Below are positions 6,519 to 7,947 of a DNA stretch of 7,947 bases, piece by piece (position 1 is the stretch's first letter; each line of letters starts with the position of its first letter). Under the pieces are notes generated by a model. That model worked only from the letters and a program-made list of their open reading frames with translations, had not been told where the DNA came from and ran no database searches. A program made the position numbers and the translations under genes. The DNA lies in contig JAPYRM010000036.1 in assembly GCA_029941175.1 (NCBI GenBank), positions 1-7,947 on the forward strand. Reading direction: 5' to 3'. The stretch is from Halobacteriales archaeon. GTDB taxonomy: Archaea > Halobacteriota > Halobacteria > Halobacteriales > Hikarchaeaceae.

Positions 6519-7136
6519 ATGCCGTCTTCCAAAAATCTAGTTGCAGGTGTAATAGGCGTTCAGGGAGATGTCAGTGAACATATGGGTGCAATCTCTCGAC
6601 TCGGTACTCAACATAATCTCTCTATTGATACATTTGCAATCAGACAAATTGGAATTATACCAAAATGTGATTTTTTAACTATCCCCGGCGGTGAGTCAAC
6701 AACCATATCTAGACTTATCGACGATACCGGTATGTCTTCTGAAATCATCACCCACGCCACCTCTGGAAAACCTCTACTCGTTACTTGTGCTGGACTAATA
6801 GTAGCATCTTCCAACGCCAACGACTCCCGTGTTAAAACTTTAAATCTATTGGATGTAAGTATAAACCGAAATGCATTCGGTAGACAAATTGATAGTTTAG
6901 AAACCCATTTGTCAATTGTCGGATTGAACGATCCATTTCCTGCTGTTTTCATCCGCGCCCCTGCAGTAGACTCTGTCTCAAAGAATGTTGAAATTTTAGC
7001 CGAACACGAAGGAAAACCCGTAGCAATCCGCCAAGATAATATTATAGGGACCTCCTTTCACCCCGAGCTAACTTCTGATTTACGCATCCACGATCTCGCA
7101 TTTTTCGGGACTACCATTTCTGATTCAAAAGCCTAA
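6519..7136 (+). CDS. pdxT: Pyridoxal 5'-phosphate synthase glutaminase subunit PdxT
   Basis: The 205-residue class I-type glutaminase frees ammonia from glutamine and channels it to PdxS, which makes PLP from ribose 5-phosphate and glyceraldehyde 3-phosphate. The family motifs are all present: GVQGDVSEH (residues 13-21), IPGGESTTI (55-63), the nucleophile Cys90 in VTCAGL, NRNAFGRQ (116-123), FIRAPAV (144-150) and the remaining triad residues His181 and Glu183 in SFHPELTSD. The family's usual length is about 190-205. The partner pdxS is not in the window, so it must lie elsewhere. The gene follows Sec61-beta by 36 bases, with no good TATA box or Shine-Dalgarno of its own, suggesting readthrough transcription. 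The start at ATG 6519 gives a short extra N-terminus (MPSSKNL) before the conserved core. Confidence 0.97.
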   Translation: MPSSKNLVAGVIGVQGDVSEHMGAISRLGTQHNLSIDTFAIRQIGIIPKCDFLTIPGGESTTISRLIDDTGMSSEIITHATSGKPLLVTCAGLIVASSNANDSRVKTLNLLDVSINRNAFGRQIDSLETHLSIVGLNDPFPAVFIRAPAVDSVSKNVEILAEHEGKPVAIRQDNIIGTSFHPELTSDLRIHDLAFFGTTISDSKA

Positions 7137-7174
7137 ATAAAACAAATGATTGATAATATAGATTCAAAAATGCC

Positions 7175-7182
7175 TTATATTT
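7175..7182 (+). promoter_or_regulatory. TATA box for hisE
   Basis: TTATATTT is the best TATA-like box in the window, centred about 29 bases before the hisE ATG at 7208. It predicts a transcript starting within a few bases of the ATG. The GGAGGAA at 7184-7190 looks like a Shine-Dalgarno sequence but would lie upstream of that start point, 17 bases from the ATG. Confidence 0.6.
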
Positions 7183-7207
7183 TGGAGGAATACTTTCATT
7201 AAACCTC

Positions 7208-7498
7208 ATGAAACAATCCGTTCTAGACCAACTTTTCAATGTGATTGAACAGCGTAAGGCAGAGCTACCTGAAGGTTCTTATACTTCTTCTCTTTTTCTC
7301 CACGAAAGGGGTGAAAATGCAGTTCTTGAGAAAATAGGAGAAGAATCCACTGAGCTAATCTTGGCAGCAAAAAATGATAATTCCCAAGAACTAATCCACG
7401 AAGCAGCAGATTTGGTATATCATCTATTGGTTCTTTTATCTATGAAAGGCGTACACATAGACGACCTCTTGTCAGAGCTTGAAAACAGACGAAATTAA
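7208..7498 (+). CDS. hisE: Phosphoribosyl-ATP pyrophosphohydrolase HisE
   Basis: The 96-residue enzyme catalyses the second step of histidine synthesis, splitting phosphoribosyl-ATP to phosphoribosyl-AMP and pyrophosphate in the cytoplasm. It is an all-alpha MazG-like NTP pyrophosphatase. VLDQLFNVIEQRK (residues 5-17) and PEGSYTSSL (21-29) are typical, and the metal-binding EExxE...ExxD pattern is seen as Glu45, Glu46, Glu49, Glu65 and Asp68. It is free-standing, not fused to HisI as in many bacteria. The ATG at 7208 has a strong TATA-like box about 29 bases upstream, so the mRNA is probably leaderless. It lies 71 bases after pdxT with its own promoter. No other clear his gene is in the window, although the HAD phosphatase is a candidate. 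Confidence 0.96.
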   Translation: MKQSVLDQLFNVIEQRKAELPEGSYTSSLFLHERGENAVLEKIGEESTELILAAKNDNSQELIHEAADLVYHLLVLLSMKGVHIDDLLSELENRRN

Positions 7499-7537
7499 TC
7501 TTCCTTCCCACTATTAAATCAGTAGAGTTATAGCCGT

Positions 7538-7550
7538 ACTTTTTTTAACT
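7538..7550 (+). terminator. Oligo-T terminator after hisE
   Basis: A run of seven T residues (7540-7546) follows hisE by about 40 bases. No stable hairpin precedes it, as expected for archaeal intrinsic termination. Confidence 0.5.
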
Positions 7551-7570
7551 TATCCTGGTATATGTATTCC

Positions 7571-7605
7571 GTGAAAAATAATATCTTCACCTACAAGATT
7601 CACCT
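7571..7605 (+). promoter_or_regulatory. guaC promoter with TTCAC/GTGAA repeats, possible operator
   Basis: An A/T-rich TATA-like box (AAATAATA, 7575-7582) is flanked by GTGAA (7571-7575) and TTCAC (7586-7590). A second direct copy of TTCACCT follows at 7599-7605, 13 bases after the first at 7586-7592. The predicted transcription start is near 7605. The arrangement could bind a regulator controlling guaC; the repeats are short, so chance is possible. Confidence 0.35.
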
Positions 7606-7606
7606 T

Positions 7607-7611
7607 GAGGT
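7607..7611 (+). promoter_or_regulatory. Shine-Dalgarno sequence of guaC
   Basis: GAGGT ends eight bases before the ATG at 7620. It is the only well-spaced ribosome binding site in the window and supports that ATG over the in-frame ATG at 7632. Confidence 0.6.
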
Positions 7612-7619
7612 ACTTTCTC

Positions 7620-7946
7620 ATGCGCATTGAAATGGATTCAAAACTTGGATATGAAGACGTTTTAATTCGTCCTAAGAGATCCACTCTGGGGTCTCGAAAG
7701 AAAGTCGATCTCACACGAAAGCTTATCTTCCGAAATTATCTCTCTACTGCGGATATACATTATAACGGGATTCCCATTATGGCTGCAAATATGGATGGCG
7801 TTGGTACTACCTCTATGGCCCAAGCTCTGTCCTCTCAACAACTTTTCACCTGTTTGATAAAAACCTACGATTCCCCCGATCTGATTAATTTTTTCACCAC
7901 CCATTCTGATCTTAAAGAATCCACTGCTATGAGTATTGGTATCACT
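7620..7946 (+). CDS. guaC: GMP reductase, 3' end outside the window
   Basis: The first 109 codons of an IMPDH/GMP reductase family enzyme run off the window; E. coli GuaC is about 347 residues. GMP reductase converts GMP to IMP and ammonia with NADPH, returning guanine nucleotides to the adenine branch. MRIEMDSKLGYEDVLIRPKR (1-20), STLGSRKKVDLTR (21-33) and IPIMAANMDGVGT (51-63) resemble E. coli-type GuaC more than IMP dehydrogenase, which has a different start and a CBS-domain insert further on. One oddity is glycine where most GuaC proteins have threonine in AANMDTVGT. The catalytic cysteine loop is beyond the edge, so IMP dehydrogenase activity cannot be fully excluded. The start is supported by GAGGT eight bases upstream. 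Confidence 0.85.
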   Translation, partial: MRIEMDSKLGYEDVLIRPKRSTLGSRKKVDLTRKLIFRNYLSTADIHYNGIPIMAANMDGVGTTSMAQALSSQQLFTCLIKTYDSPDLINFFTTHSDLKESTAMSIGIT

Positions 7947-7947
7947 C

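Noticed and set aside
6608..6952. 114-codon open frame antisense to pdxT
   Set aside because: PdxT motifs cover the + strand throughout, so this is a shadow of a conserved gene.
7662..7904. 80-codon open frame antisense to guaC
   Set aside because: The + strand carries clear GuaC residues over the whole stretch.

Overview
The window is a compact stretch of an archaeal chromosome. The domain call rests on archaeal and euryarchaeal families sitting together: the ribosome-recycling ATPase ABCE1/RLI, archaemetzincin, UPF0146, Sec61-beta, an EMC6-like membrane protein and an F420H2:NADP oxidoreductase. Several proteins, compared from memory, look most like haloarchaeal orthologues (RLI, the short thioredoxin, Sec61-beta, archaemetzincin, UPF0146, the TIGR01548-type HAD phosphatase). 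However, base composition is only about 40-45% G+C by eye, lysine is common, and the proteins lack the extreme acidity of haloarchaea. A non-halophilic relative of the haloarchaea, such as the marine Group IV / Hikarchaeia lineage, would fit. That placement is an inference; another low-GC euryarchaeon is possible.

Layout, left to right. The 3' part of a class I/II PLP-dependent aminotransferase (+) meets a small DUF2867-domain gene (-), and their stop codons overlap. Then comes a tight EMC6-like/RLI pair (+, 2-bp gap). Archaemetzincin (-) converges on RLI and is divergent from UPF0146 (+), with a very short shared promoter region. A HAD phosphatase and an F420-dependent NADP reductase (npdG) follow on +. 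A thioredoxin (-) converges on npdG and is divergent from Sec61-beta (+, 55 codons). Sec61-beta is followed by pdxT and hisE (+). The window ends inside guaC, a GMP reductase (+).

Together the genes are housekeeping: ribosome recycling and initiation (RLI), membrane protein insertion and secretion (EMC6-like, Sec61-beta), redox carriers (npdG, thioredoxin), PLP synthesis (PdxT), histidine synthesis (HisE, and possibly the HAD enzyme as a histidinol-phosphatase) and purine interconversion (GuaC). I see no CRISPR array, IS element, tRNA, rRNA or prophage gene. Gene density is high, with no gene-free stretch over about 120 bp.

Most starts appear leaderless: a TATA-like box lies about 25-29 bases before the start codon with no usable Shine-Dalgarno sequence. 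guaC is the exception, with a GAGGT at good spacing. The most interesting points are the crossed divergent promoters of archaemetzincin and UPF0146, the EMC6-like/RLI coupling, the HAD phosphatase as a histidine-pathway candidate, the reduced DUF2867 gene, and TTCAC/GTGAA repeats around the guaC promoter. I did not find a convincing entirely new multi-gene system.
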